DNA of 64,000 bases from Phnomibacter ginsenosidimutans. Lineage in GTDB: Bacteria > Bacteroidota > Bacteroidia > Chitinophagales > Chitinophagaceae. The position numbers and the translations under genes were made by a program. Shown here piece by piece: positions 38,209 to 47,027 of this stretch (its first letter is position 1; each line of letters begins with the position of its first letter). The notes below the pieces were generated by a model that was not told where the DNA came from, made no database searches, and saw nothing but the letters and a program-made list of their open reading frames with translations. The DNA lies in NCBI RefSeq assembly GCF_009740285.1, contig NZ_CP046566.1, positions 434,001-498,000 on the forward strand, read 5' to 3'.

Positions 38209-39399
38209 ATGGCAAAAATTGCAATCATACTGGGCAGGCTGGTAATAGGTGGTACCACTATGGATACCTTACAGGTAGCCCGTCATTTGCAACAAGAACA
38301 TGAACTGCTGCTGATAACCGGCGGTGGCCAAAAAGACGAGTTCGAAGCCGCCTATCTCACAGAGCATTTACCTTCTATCCGCCACGAAAGAATACAAGGT
38401 TTTGGCGGGAGTATTCAGCCCTGGCAAGACTGGCAATCGTACCGCCAGCTGCGCAAAGTACTGCGCCGTTTTCAGCCGGATATCGTACATACACATACCG
38501 CCAAAGCAGGGCTCGTAGGCCGTTTGGCGGCAGCCGCCGAAAAAGTGCCTGTCATTGTGCACACCTATCATGGCCTGCTGTTTCATGGATATTACAAGCC
38601 TTGGATAAGCCGGCTGATGGTACGCATGGAACGCTGGCTGGCTGCAAAAACTACCCGCATCATTGCCCTCAGCAATATGCAACGGCAGCAAATAGTAGAA
38701 CAGTACCGCGTTTGTTCACACGAAAAAATTGCCGTGGTGCCACTTGGCATTGAGCTGGCCGCTTTTCAGGAGCAACGGGAGGAGAAGCGCCGCTATTTCC
38801 GCAGCAAATACAAATTGCCCGATTCGGCCATTGCCATTGGCATTGTGGGCCGAATTGTACCCATTAAAAACCATGAGCTGTTTATACAAACCGTAGCATT
38901 GCTTCAAAAGGCTCGTCCCCGGCTTCGTTTTTTTGTGGTAGGCGATGGGCATTTGCGCCGCAAACTGCAGCAAACCTGCACCCAGCTTGGTATAGATCAG
39001 GCCTATTTTCCTGAAGAACCCCGCCTGGCAACTGTTGTTTTTACTTCTTGGATTACAGAAGTAGATAAAGTGATGGCAGGACTGGATATGATAGTGCTCA
39101 CATCGCACAACGAAGGCACTCCGGTTTCGCTGATGGAAGCTCAGGCTGCCGGTAAGCCGGTGGTGAGCACCAAAGCCGGCGGCATCGACGATATTGTTAT
39201 TGATGGAAAAACCGGCTTCACTGTGGCCGAGCATCAACCCGAACAGCTGGCGGAAGCCATAATAAAGATTGCAGACCAGCCTTTATTAATGCAAGCCATG
39301 GGCGATGCCGGGCAGGCAATGGCAGAGCAACAGTTTAGAAAAGAACGCCAAGTGAATGATTTGAATAAGCTCTACCTGAGCTTGCTGGCAAATCATTAA
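38209..39399 (+). CDS. glycosyltransferase family 4
   Basis: A 396-residue GT-B transferase. The N-terminal domain begins AKIAIILGRLVIGG and contains VHTHTAKAGLVGR and VHTYHG. The C-terminal domain has GIVGRIVPIKNHEL and the donor-binding NEGTPVSLMEAQAAGKPVV. It lies 21 bp after the uronate epimerase and is the last gene of the polysaccharide locus before a 150-bp gap. I see no initiating (WcaJ/WbaP-type) transferase in the window, so the first step is encoded elsewhere. Confidence 0.93.
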   Translation: MAKIAIILGRLVIGGTTMDTLQVARHLQQEHELLLITGGGQKDEFEAAYLTEHLPSIRHERIQGFGGSIQPWQDWQSYRQLRKVLRRFQPDIVHTHTAKAGLVGRLAAAAEKVPVIVHTYHGLLFHGYYKPWISRLMVRMERWLAAKTTRIIALSNMQRQQIVEQYRVCSHEKIAVVPLGIELAAFQEQREEKRRYFRSKYKLPDSAIAIGIVGRIVPIKNHELFIQTVALLQKARPRLRFFVVGDGHLRRKLQQTCTQLGIDQAYFPEEPRLATVVFTSWITEVDKVMAGLDMIVLTSHNEGTPVSLMEAQAAGKPVVSTKAGGIDDIVIDGKTGFTVAEHQPEQLAEAIIKIADQPLLMQAMGDAGQAMAEQQFRKERQVNDLNKLYLSLLANH

Positions 39400-39548
39400 A
39401 CGCAATATGCAGTACTTATCTTTGTGTTTAACTTACCATGGATTTTTTAAAACAATTTGTCGCATTACCTTGTATAGGTATTTGTCACACTAAGGCCTTG
39501 CTTTTGTAACTGTGCGACTGGTGGTTAGAAAATCAAAAACAGAGAGCC

Positions 39549-40427
39549 ATGGATGCGTTTACTATTAAAGACCTCGAAAATTTATCCGGCATTAAAGCCC
39601 ATACCATACGGATTTGGGAGCAGCGGTATACATTTTTGAATCCGCAGCGAACGGATACCAACATCCGTTATTACAACAACCAAGAGCTAAAAACGCTGTT
39701 GAATGTGGCCCTGTTGAATAAATACGGGTTCAAAATATCGCACATCGATAAGATGAACCCTGAGGAAATGAAGGAGAAAATTCTTTCCTTATCACAGGTG
39801 CAGGCGCAACAAGAACGCATCATCAATGAGCTCATTCAAGCCATGATAGACTTGGATCTCGACAGTTTTGAAGAGATTCTCGACAATTTTATCATGGCAC
39901 GGGGTATTGAAAAAACCATCACCCAAATCATTTTCCCCTTCCTCGAAAAGATTGGTATTCTGTGGATTACCAACCATATTAACCCAGCGCAAGAGCATTT
40001 GGTAACCAATATCATTCGCCAAAAACTCATAGTAGGTATAGAAAGCACGGGTTCGCATTTCCGCAGCGACAAAGCATTGCTTTTGTTTTTGCCCGAGGGT
40101 GAACACCATGAGCTGGGCTTGTTGTTTATTTACTACCTGCTCAAAAGCCGTGGCGTAAAAGTGTGGTACCTGGGTGCCAACGTGCCGCTGAAAGATTTGG
40201 AATATGTAGTGAGTATGAAAAAGCCCGATTACGTGTATGCTCACCTTACCTCAGTGGCCCATAATTTCAATTTCGATCGCTTTTTGCAGGCCTTTAGTAT
40301 CAAAATGCCGGGCCAAAAGCTCATCGTTTCCGGTCAGCTTACACAAAACTACAAGAAGAAGCTGCCAGGGGCTATCCAAATGAAATCCTCGCTTTCGGAA
40401 GTAATGGAGTACATAGCTATGCTGTAA
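39549..40427 (+). CDS. MerR-family regulator with B12-binding domain (CarH/LitR-like)
   Basis: A 292-residue regulator. Residues 1-70 form a MerR winged helix (TIKDLENLSGIKAHTIRIWEQRY). The middle and C-terminal parts match the cobalamin-binding module of CarH/LitR photoreceptors. The W-x9-EH motif is Trp139/Glu149/His150, and an ExHxxG motif at 185-190 supplies His187, the expected lower axial ligand of adenosylcobalamin. In known relatives the dark form represses carotenoid genes and light releases it. Here it sits directly upstream of an ECF sigma factor and the crt cluster, so the same logic is likely. A TATCTTTG box (39417-39424) lies 125 bp upstream. Confidence 0.9.
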   Translation: MDAFTIKDLENLSGIKAHTIRIWEQRYTFLNPQRTDTNIRYYNNQELKTLLNVALLNKYGFKISHIDKMNPEEMKEKILSLSQVQAQQERIINELIQAMIDLDLDSFEEILDNFIMARGIEKTITQIIFPFLEKIGILWITNHINPAQEHLVTNIIRQKLIVGIESTGSHFRSDKALLLFLPEGEHHELGLLFIYYLLKSRGVKVWYLGANVPLKDLEYVVSMKKPDYVYAHLTSVAHNFNFDRFLQAFSIKMPGQKLIVSGQLTQNYKKKLPGAIQMKSSLSEVMEYIAML

Positions 40428-40449
40428 ACCAGCACGTTAGACATAAATT

Positions 40450-40479
40450 AAAAAGCCGGGCCTGTGCTCCGGCTTTTTT
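40450..40479 (+). terminator. intrinsic terminator after the B12 regulator
   Basis: A stem of AAAAAGCCGG (40450-40459) with CCGGCTTTTTT (40469-40479) and a 9-base loop; the flanking A and T runs make it usable in both directions. It separates the regulator from the sigma-factor gene. Confidence 0.75.
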
Positions 40480-40534
40480 AATGCCCTGCTGTAAAATCTT
40501 GTTTTATCTTTTTTTGTTTTTTTTAAACAAAAAG

Positions 40535-40567
40535 TTTGGAAAGCTGAACAAGAGATGTTTAACTTTA
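40535..40567 (+). promoter_or_regulatory. candidate promoter for the ECF sigma gene
   Basis: TTTG (40535-40538), a 21-bp spacer and TAACTTTA (40560-40567). Seven of eight bases match the -7 consensus. The sigma-factor start codon is 29 bp past it. This is a likely target for the upstream B12 regulator, though no operator motif was recognised. Confidence 0.45.
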
Positions 40568-40596
40568 TATCCTAATTATTAAACACTCTTTGTGCT

Positions 40597-41097
40597 ATGT
40601 CTACGGTAGAATTTGATCAGTTGTTGTTGGATAATGCAGACTTTCTCCGGCCATTCGCGGTTACGCTTACCCGCGACCATGAGACAGCCAACGACCTATT
40701 GCAAGAAACAATGTACAGGGCGCTGGCCAACAAGGAAAAGTATAATGTTGGCACCAACATCAAAGCATGGTTGTACACCATCATGCGAAACATTTTCATC
40801 AACAATTATCGTAGAAAAGCCAAGCAGCATACCATTTTTGATAGCACCCCCAACGAATTTTTACTCAACTACAATCAATCTGTAGTGGCCAATCCTGCTG
40901 AGGGTAACATGAAGTTGAAGGAAATCAACAAGGCGCTGGAAAGCCTTCCGGAAATATTCAAAAAGCCATTCATGCTGTACTTCGATGGATACAAGTACCA
41001 TGAAATTGCCGATATGCTGCAGGAGCCGCTGGGTACCATTAAGAGCCGCATACACTTTGCCAGAAAGCTCTTAAAAGCCCATCTGGAACGTCATTAA
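40597..41097 (+). CDS. ECF-type RNA polymerase sigma factor
   Basis: A 166-residue sigma-70 family factor. Sigma region 2 is in NDLLQETMYRAL followed by NIKAWLYTIMRN. Region 4 is in LPEIFKKPFMLYFDGYKYHEIADMLQ, split here as two blocks, with the recognition helix TIKSRIHFARKLLK. No anti-sigma gene is adjacent. It lies between a CarH-like regulator and the carotenoid genes, echoing the litR-litS-crt arrangement of Streptomyces. The inference is that light relieves repression of this sigma factor, which then activates the crt genes. Confidence 0.92.
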   Translation: MSTVEFDQLLLDNADFLRPFAVTLTRDHETANDLLQETMYRALANKEKYNVGTNIKAWLYTIMRNIFINNYRRKAKQHTIFDSTPNEFLLNYNQSVVANPAEGNMKLKEINKALESLPEIFKKPFMLYFDGYKYHEIADMLQEPLGTIKSRIHFARKLLKAHLERH

Positions 41098-41126
41098 GCG
41101 GTTTCAACTTTTTTCAACTATTTTCC

Positions 41127-41163
41127 ATGTCCCGTTAAACAAAACTGACGGGACATTTTTTAT
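41127..41163 (+). terminator. strong intrinsic terminator immediately upstream of crtI
   Basis: A perfect 9-bp stem (ATGTCCCGT at 41127-41135, ACGGGACAT at 41148-41156) with a 12-base loop and a T-rich tail. Only about 18 bp separate the tail from the crtI start, leaving no room for a separate promoter after it. Either crtI is read from a promoter overlapping this hairpin, or the hairpin acts as an attenuator. Confidence 0.75.
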
Positions 41164-41180
41164 TATACAAAGCCAACACG

Positions 41181-42665
41181 TTGAATAAGAAAGCAGTAGT
41201 AATAGGAAGTGGATTTGCAGGAATGTCGGCTGCCAGTTTTTTGGCCAAAAGCGGCTGGCAGGTAACGGTGGTAGAAAAACATACCCTGCCGGGTGGCCGG
41301 GCACGCAAGTTTGAAGTGGATGGTTTCACCTTCGACATGGGCCCCAGCTGGTACTGGATGCCCGATGTGTTTGAACGCTACTTTGCCAGTTTTGGCCACA
41401 AAGTGGAAGACTATTACAAGCTTATTCGCCTCGACCCATCGTACCGGGTGTACTGGCCCGACGACCACTGGGATATACCGGCAACCTACAGCGAACTGGC
41501 CGCTATGCTCGAAAGCGTAGAGCCGGGTGCAGCAGCTGCCTTAGACAAAGTGATGGCAGAAGCAGCGTACAAGTATGAAATCGGCATCAATAAACTGGTG
41601 TATAAACCTGGCCAAAGCATAGCCGAGTTTTTAGACAAAGACTTACTGAAGGGGGTATTTCGACTCGATGTTTTTACTTCCATCAAAAAGCATTTTGGCA
41701 AGCATTTCAAACATCCCAAAACAAGAGAGTTGCTGGAGTTTCCGGCCCTGTTTTTGGGTGCCCTGCCCGAAGATACGCCTGCCTTATACAGCCTCATGAA
41801 CTACGCCGATATTAAAGGAGGCACCTGGTTTCCGGAGGGGGGCATGTTTAAGATTGCCGAAGGCATGTACAAAATGGCGGTAGAGCTGGGGGTGCAATTT
41901 CTGTTTGAGCACGATGCACAATCAATTGATGTAACAGGCAAGCAAGCCAGGTCGGTAATGGCTTTGCACAAAGGCACACCCGTTGTATTGGAAGCCGATG
42001 TAGTGGTGAGTGGTGCCGATTATCATTTTACTGAAACCAAACTGCTGCAGCCGCAATACCAGAGTTACAGCAGCAGCTACTGGAACAGCCGGGTGATGGC
42101 GCCCAGTTGTTTGTTGTACTATGTAGGCCTCAAGAAAAAGGTGCCGGGTCTCAAGCATCATTCACTGTTTTTTGATACGGCTTTTGCGCCCCACGCACAA
42201 GACATTTATGCTACGCCCCGCTGGCCAAACAAGCCGCTGTTTTACGTAAGTGCCACTTCTGTAACCGATGCCACCCAGGCACCTGCCGATGGCGAAAACC
42301 TGTTCTTTTTGATACCGGTAGCAACAGGGTTGGAGGGTGACGATGAAGCGTTGCGCCAACGCTATTTTCAGCAAATCATAGAGCGTTTTGAAGAGCGGCT
42401 GGGTACAACCATCAAAGACGATATTGTGTATTACCGCTCCTTTGCCCTCAGCGATTTTGTGCACGACTACAATGCCTTTCGTGGCAATGCTTACGGACTG
42501 GCCAATACACTCATGCAAACAGCTATTTTAAAACCTGCAGCCAAGAGTAAAAAGATCAGTAACTTGTATTATACTGGTCAGCTTACTGTGCCCGGCCCTG
42601 GTGTACCACCCAGCCTTATCAGCGGCGAAGTGGTAGCCACTCTCATCAACCAAAATTTTAGCTAA
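41181..42665 (+). CDS. crtI: phytoene desaturase (CrtI family)
   Basis: A 494-residue FAD-dependent desaturase turning phytoene into lycopene or neurosporene. The FAD motif VVIGSGFAGMSAAS, with HTLPGGRARKFEVDG, opens the protein. The C-terminal block TVPGPGVPPSLISG is the family signature. The start must be a TTG at 41181, since no ATG or GTG lies between the upstream terminator and the FAD motif. It is the first gene of the carotenoid operon. Confidence 0.95.
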   Translation: MNKKAVVIGSGFAGMSAASFLAKSGWQVTVVEKHTLPGGRARKFEVDGFTFDMGPSWYWMPDVFERYFASFGHKVEDYYKLIRLDPSYRVYWPDDHWDIPATYSELAAMLESVEPGAAAALDKVMAEAAYKYEIGINKLVYKPGQSIAEFLDKDLLKGVFRLDVFTSIKKHFGKHFKHPKTRELLEFPALFLGALPEDTPALYSLMNYADIKGGTWFPEGGMFKIAEGMYKMAVELGVQFLFEHDAQSIDVTGKQARSVMALHKGTPVVLEADVVVSGADYHFTETKLLQPQYQSYSSSYWNSRVMAPSCLLYYVGLKKKVPGLKHHSLFFDTAFAPHAQDIYATPRWPNKPLFYVSATSVTDATQAPADGENLFFLIPVATGLEGDDEALRQRYFQQIIERFEERLGTTIKDDIVYYRSFALSDFVHDYNAFRGNAYGLANTLMQTAILKPAAKSKKISNLYYTGQLTVPGPGVPPSLISGEVVATLINQNFS

Positions 42666-42740
42666 CTCATCAAACCGAATGCTCGATTGATTGTTACAAT
42701 GCCTTCAATCTTCATCCGATAAAAACCAAGGCACTCAAGT

Positions 42741-43578
42741 ATGATGCAATTGTTTCACCAGGTAAGCGAAATCTGCAGCCGAGTAACCACGGAGCGATAC
42801 AGCACTTCGTTTAGCAGTGCTATCCGATTGTTGCATCAGGACTGCGCGGCAGCCCATTCACAATATTTACGGTTTTGTTCGCTTTGCCGATGAAATAGTA
42901 GACACTTTTCACGACTTCGATAAGCAGCAATTGTTTCAGGAATTTAAAAAAGAAACCTACGCAGCTTTGGAAAGAGGCATCAGTCTCAATCCCATATTGC
43001 ATAGCTTCCAGCTCACGGTCAATCAATACCATGTAGACCGCCATTTGATAGAAGCTTTTTTCTATAGCATGGAGCTCGACCTGAGCAGAAAAGTTTATGA
43101 TGCCAGTGGCTATCAGCAATACATTTATGGCAGTGCAGAAGTGGTAGGCCTCATGTGCCTGCAGGTGTTTTGCGATGGCGATAAAAACTTGTACGACAAA
43201 CTAAAAGATCCGGCCCGCAGTTTGGGCGCCGCCTTTCAGAAAGTGAATTTTTTGCGGGATGTGAAAGCCGATTATGAAGGCATGGACCGGGTGTATTTTC
43301 CCGACTGCGATTTCCGCAATTTCACCAACGAAGAAAAGCGCCAGATTGAGGCCGATATTGAAGCAGATTTTAAAGATGCTTACCAAGGTATCATTCAGCT
43401 GCCCATGAAAGCAAGGTTTGGTGTGTATGTTGCCTATAAGTATTATCTCTCGCTGTTCAAAAAAATAAAGCGGCTGGAAGCCCGTCGTATTTTGGAAGAA
43501 CGCATCCGTATACCCAACTATGGCAAAGCCATGATTGTGGCCAAAGCAGGCCTGCGCAGCCAGTTCAATATTTTATAA
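42741..43578 (+). CDS. crtB: phytoene synthase, frameshifted near the start
   Basis: A ~278-residue prenyl synthase condensing two GGPP to phytoene. The N-terminal block (MMQLFHQVSEICSRVTTERY, then STSFSSAI) is in one frame from ATG 42741. The rest (PIHNIYGFVRFADEIVD onward) is one base off. One extra base somewhere in 42838-42850 explains this; unlike the other frameshifts there is no long homopolymer. Both Asp-rich motifs are present, DEIVD and the RDVKADYEGMD block. It is 76 bp after crtI and 55 bp before idi. Confidence 0.9.
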
Positions 43579-43632
43579 GTTTTCTTTTTGGGTAAGGGCA
43601 TGCATGTTGCTGCTTTTGCCTTTGTTTGCATT

Positions 43633-44172
43633 ATGATTCAAGCATCGCCCGACGTAATACTGGTAAATGAGCAAGATGAACCCATAGGTACCATGGAAAA
43701 AATGGCGGCTCATCAGTCGCCTCATTTGCACAGGGCTTTCAGTATTTTTTTGTTTGATAAACAACAACGCATGTTGCTGCAGCAACGGGCCCACAGCAAA
43801 TACCATAGTGCCGGCTTGTGGACCAACACCTGTTGCAGTCATCCTTACCCCGGTGAGCCTGTAGCTGATGCTGCCGCCCGTCGGCTGAAAGAAGAAATGG
43901 GTATTAGTGTGCCCGTTGAAAAAGCTTTTCATTTTACTTATCAGGCCAGCTTCGACAATGGCTTGTACGAATATGAATTTGATCACGTGTTCATTGGTGA
44001 AATTGATGATGCTACCATCGAACCGGATCCGGCAGAAGTAGCCGCTTACACTTTTCGTTCCATTGAAGAAATCAATGCCGACATGGCTACTTCGGCACAC
44101 AAGTACACAGAGTGGTTTAAGATAGCACTGCCATTGGTAGCACAACACCTGAAAGCAAATACGCCTGCATAA
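43633..44172 (+). CDS. idi: isopentenyl-diphosphate delta-isomerase, type I
   Basis: A 179-residue Nudix-fold isomerase interconverting IPP and DMAPP, feeding the carotenoid pathway. Active-site cysteines are in LWTNTCCSHP. The Nudix-like helix is in EPVADAAARRLKEEMG, and the second catalytic block is YEYEFDHVF. I use ATG 43633 (MIQASPDVILVNE) because the upstream in-frame TTG 43588 and ATG 43600 add non-conserved hydrophobic residues. It is co-directional with crtB and crtD. Confidence 0.92.
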   Translation: MIQASPDVILVNEQDEPIGTMEKMAAHQSPHLHRAFSIFLFDKQQRMLLQQRAHSKYHSAGLWTNTCCSHPYPGEPVADAAARRLKEEMGISVPVEKAFHFTYQASFDNGLYEYEFDHVFIGEIDDATIEPDPAEVAAYTFRSIEEINADMATSAHKYTEWFKIALPLVAQHLKANTPA

Positions 44173-44206
44173 CTGCAAATAAGTTAGCAATAAAAACAAT
44201 TAGGAG

Positions 44207-45709
44207 ATGAGTAGCAAAGGCCGGGCAATCATTGTGGGAGCAGGCATCGCCGGATTGGCTACTGCTATTCGCCTGGCAGTGCAAGGCTGGCAGGTGCAAG
44301 TGTTTGAAATTAACAGCTATCCTGGTGGTAAACTCAGTTGGTTTGAGCAAGATGGTTATGCATTTGATGCGGGCCCTTCTTTGTTTACCCAGCCGCAATA
44401 CATTGAAGATTTGTTTGCTCTCGCCAACGAACCCATTCAGGATTATTTTCAATACGTACAGTCAGACGTAGCCTGCCGCTATTTTTTTGCCAATGGCAAA
44501 CAAGTAACCGCTTGGGCCGATCATAGCAAGTTTGCTGCAGAAATGGAAACCCAACTGGGCGAACCTGCTGCCAATGTACACGCCTATCTGCAACGCTCCG
44601 CTACCACCTACAACAAGATTGGAAAACTGTTTGTAGAAAAAAGCCTGCGCCACTGGCGTCAGTTTAGCTGGAAGGAAGTGGCCACAGCCATAAAGCACAG
44701 CAGCAAGAGCTTGCTTATGAGTAGTTTGAATGCCTACAACGAGCAGGCATTTACGACGAAAGAAGCTGTGCAGATGTTTAACCGCTACGCCACCTACAAT
44801 GGCAGCAATCCTTATAAGGCGCCGGGCATGCTCAGCCTCATTCCGCACCTCGAATTGAATGTAGGCACCTTCTATCCTAAAGGCGGCATGATTAGCATTA
44901 CCAATGCGTTGCATCGGTTGGCCGAAAAGAAAGGCGTTCAGTTTCATTTCAACAGCAAAGTCGATCGCATTATAGAATCTGCCGGCAAAGCAGAAGGAGT
45001 AGTAGTGAATGGCCGCAACATCATGGCTGATTTAATTGTGAGCAATGCCGACGTTTATTTTACTTACAAGCATTTGCTGCGCAATGAACTGGCAGCAAAA
45101 AAAGTATTGAAACAGGAACGCAGCAGTAGTGCCCTTATTTTTTACTGGGGCATCAAAACATCCTTTCCACAACTGGGTTTACACAATATCTTCTTCAGCG
45201 ATAACTATGCCGAGGAGTTTCGGCATCTGTTTCAAACCAAATCCTTTTACCCCGACCCAACCGTGTACATCAACATCACTACCAAAATGGAAAGTGGACA
45301 GGCACCCGAAGGCAAGGAAAATTGGTTTGTGATGATCAATGCGCCGGCCAATGTAGGCCAGCCTTGGAGCGAATGGATTCCGGAAGCCCGGCAGCGCATC
45401 ATCAGCAAACTGAGTGCACAACTGCAGTGCGATGTAGAAGCTCTCATCGAAACAGAAGCAGTGCTCGATCCCGTAACCATTGAGCAACGTACGGCCAGCT
45501 ATATGGGTAGTTTGTATGGCACCAGTAGCAACAGTCGTATGGCGGCATTTTTGCGCCATGCCAACGATAGTGCACAAATACAAGGGCTTTACTTTGTAGG
45601 TGGAAGTGTGCATCCGGGTGGTGGTATTCCGCTGTGTATGCAAAGTGCAGCTATCACCGTCAATCTTATTCAAAAACAATACAAGTTGAAGCATGTTGCC
45701 CATCACTAA
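44207..45709 (+). CDS. crtD: CrtI-family carotenoid desaturase (CrtD-like)
   Basis: A 500-residue FAD desaturase, paralogous to crtI, with AIIVGAGIAGLATAIRLA at the N-terminus, SYPGGKLSWFEQDGYAFDAGPS, and the C-terminal GGSVHPGGGIPLCMQSA signature. Co-occurrence with a CruF hydratase suggests it is the 3,4-desaturase acting on 1-hydroxycarotenoids (CrtD). The symbol is given on this context. The 3' end overlaps cruF by 17 bp. Confidence 0.82.
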   Translation: MSSKGRAIIVGAGIAGLATAIRLAVQGWQVQVFEINSYPGGKLSWFEQDGYAFDAGPSLFTQPQYIEDLFALANEPIQDYFQYVQSDVACRYFFANGKQVTAWADHSKFAAEMETQLGEPAANVHAYLQRSATTYNKIGKLFVEKSLRHWRQFSWKEVATAIKHSSKSLLMSSLNAYNEQAFTTKEAVQMFNRYATYNGSNPYKAPGMLSLIPHLELNVGTFYPKGGMISITNALHRLAEKKGVQFHFNSKVDRIIESAGKAEGVVVNGRNIMADLIVSNADVYFTYKHLLRNELAAKKVLKQERSSSALIFYWGIKTSFPQLGLHNIFFSDNYAEEFRHLFQTKSFYPDPTVYINITTKMESGQAPEGKENWFVMINAPANVGQPWSEWIPEARQRIISKLSAQLQCDVEALIETEAVLDPVTIEQRTASYMGSLYGTSSNSRMAAFLRHANDSAQIQGLYFVGGSVHPGGGIPLCMQSAAITVNLIQKQYKLKHVAHH

Positions 45710-46403
45710 TTTCGCCGGACTGTCGCAGCCCGTTCGGGAAAAATGGGCCTTCATCATTGCGCTTGCTTTTCATGTGTCGGGCTTCATCGCCATTGGCATT
45801 TTCAAGAGTACATTTTTCATCAGTCTTACCTGGCTCAACTTGTTAGTCTGTCTCGCCTTGGTGCTGTGGACGCAGCCCGACAAAAACCGCTGGTTTTGGT
45901 GGTACGCCATTGGCGCTGCAGTTATTGGTTTTGGCACTGAATATATCGGCGTTACCACCGGATTGTTGTTTGGCAATTACAGCTATGGCAGTGTCATGGG
46001 TTGGGGTATCAATGGCGTTCCGTTGCTCATTGGTGTACAGTGGTTGGTGACTACGTACTGTGTAGGCGTGGCCATGCACATGCTGCATCATTGGCTGCTC
46101 AACCGGCCCAATAGCCGTGCCGCTCAAATGCCCAAAATTTGGCAGGCCTTGTCTGTCGTGTTAGATGGTGCTATGCTGGCGGTGCTATTCGATTGGGTGC
46201 TAGAACCCGTAGCCGTATCCTTGGGCTATTGGCAGTGGGCCGGCGGCGAAATCCCGCTATTCAATTATCTTACATGGTACCTCGTCAGTGTGGTTATCTT
46301 GGTCTTGTTTCATCAATTCCCTTTTCGCAAACAAAACCTCTTCGCTGTGCATTTGTTACTCATACAGTTCATGTTCTTTTTGCTACTGCGAACGGTGGGA
46401 TAA
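45693..46403 (+). CDS. cruF: carotenoid 1,2-hydratase (CruF, DUF422 family)
   Basis: A 236-residue, seven-helix membrane protein. GTEYIGVTTGLLFGNYSYG is the clearest family signature, along with VVLDGAMLAVLFDWVLEPVA. CruF adds water across the terminal double bond of an acyclic carotenoid end, giving a 1'-hydroxy group. Start ATG 45693 overlaps the desaturase end by 17 bp, suggesting coupling. Confidence 0.88.
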   Translation: MLPITNFAGLSQPVREKWAFIIALAFHVSGFIAIGIFKSTFFISLTWLNLLVCLALVLWTQPDKNRWFWWYAIGAAVIGFGTEYIGVTTGLLFGNYSYGSVMGWGINGVPLLIGVQWLVTTYCVGVAMHMLHHWLLNRPNSRAAQMPKIWQALSVVLDGAMLAVLFDWVLEPVAVSLGYWQWAGGEIPLFNYLTWYLVSVVILVLFHQFPFRKQNLFAVHLLLIQFMFFLLLRTVG

Positions 46404-46464
46404 AAAGTCGGAAAGACAGGAGACGGTAGTCCGAAGACCAAAGACAAATCTTTTCGAACTTGTG

Positions 46465-46496
46465 AACTCGTAAACTAATCAACTCGTAAACTAATA
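46465..46496 (+). repeat. 16-bp tandem repeat, two copies, in the cruF-crtZ spacer
   Basis: The unit AACTCGTAAACTAATC occurs at 46465-46480 and again at 46481-46496, the second ending in A. It follows a stretch of the degenerate GGAAAGAC/GTCCGAAGACC type found in other spacers of this window. Together they make up the 96-bp gap between cruF and crtZ. Confidence 0.7.
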
Positions 46497-46499
46497 CAT

Positions 46500-46985
46500 A
46501 TGCATTGGTCACTTTGGATACTCATTACACTCGGTACATTTTTCGCCATGGAAGGCATTACCTGGGCCACGCATAAATACGTGATGCATGGTTTTTTGTG
46601 GTACCTCCACGAAGACCACCACAATCCCCGTGGCCATGTGTTTGAAAAGAACGATGCCTTCTTCCTCATCTTCGCCATTCCCAGCTGGCTCTGCATCATG
46701 CTCGGTTTGCAAAACGGTGTGTATTGGGCGGCCGCCATTGGCTTCGGTATTGCCATGTACGGCTTTGCGTATTTCCTGGTGCATGATGTCATTATTCACC
46801 AACGCTTCAAATGGTTTACCCGCAGCAATAACATATACGTTCGCACCATTCGGTGGGCACACAAAATGCACCACAAGCACATTGGCAAAGAAGACGGCGA
46901 AAGTTTCGGCATGCTCTACGTAGCCAAAACCTACTGGGATAAAGTACGTTCCGACAGGCAACGACAGCAGGCATCCAAAGCGTAA
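46500..46985 (+). CDS. crtZ: beta-carotene hydroxylase
   Basis: A 161-residue di-iron membrane hydroxylase. All histidine motifs are visible: HKYVMH at 25-30, HEDHH at 37-41, HDVIIH at 95-100 and HKMHH at 121-125. It hydroxylates the 3-position of a beta ring, here probably the single ring made by CrtY. Membrane helices lie between the histidine boxes. Length is normal. It is separated from cruF by a repeat-type spacer but remains co-directional. Confidence 0.96.
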   Translation: MHWSLWILITLGTFFAMEGITWATHKYVMHGFLWYLHEDHHNPRGHVFEKNDAFFLIFAIPSWLCIMLGLQNGVYWAAAIGFGIAMYGFAYFLVHDVIIHQRFKWFTRSNNIYVRTIRWAHKMHHKHIGKEDGESFGMLYVAKTYWDKVRSDRQRQQASKA

Positions 46986-47027
46986 TTATTTTGTGCACAA
47001 GCTGCAGTAATCCTATTCAACTTCGTT

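Noticed and set aside
39417-39424. TATCTTTG as a promoter for the B12 regulator
   Set aside because: It fits the -7 box but has no TTTG at the right distance and lies 125 bp from the gene, so I did not list it as a feature.
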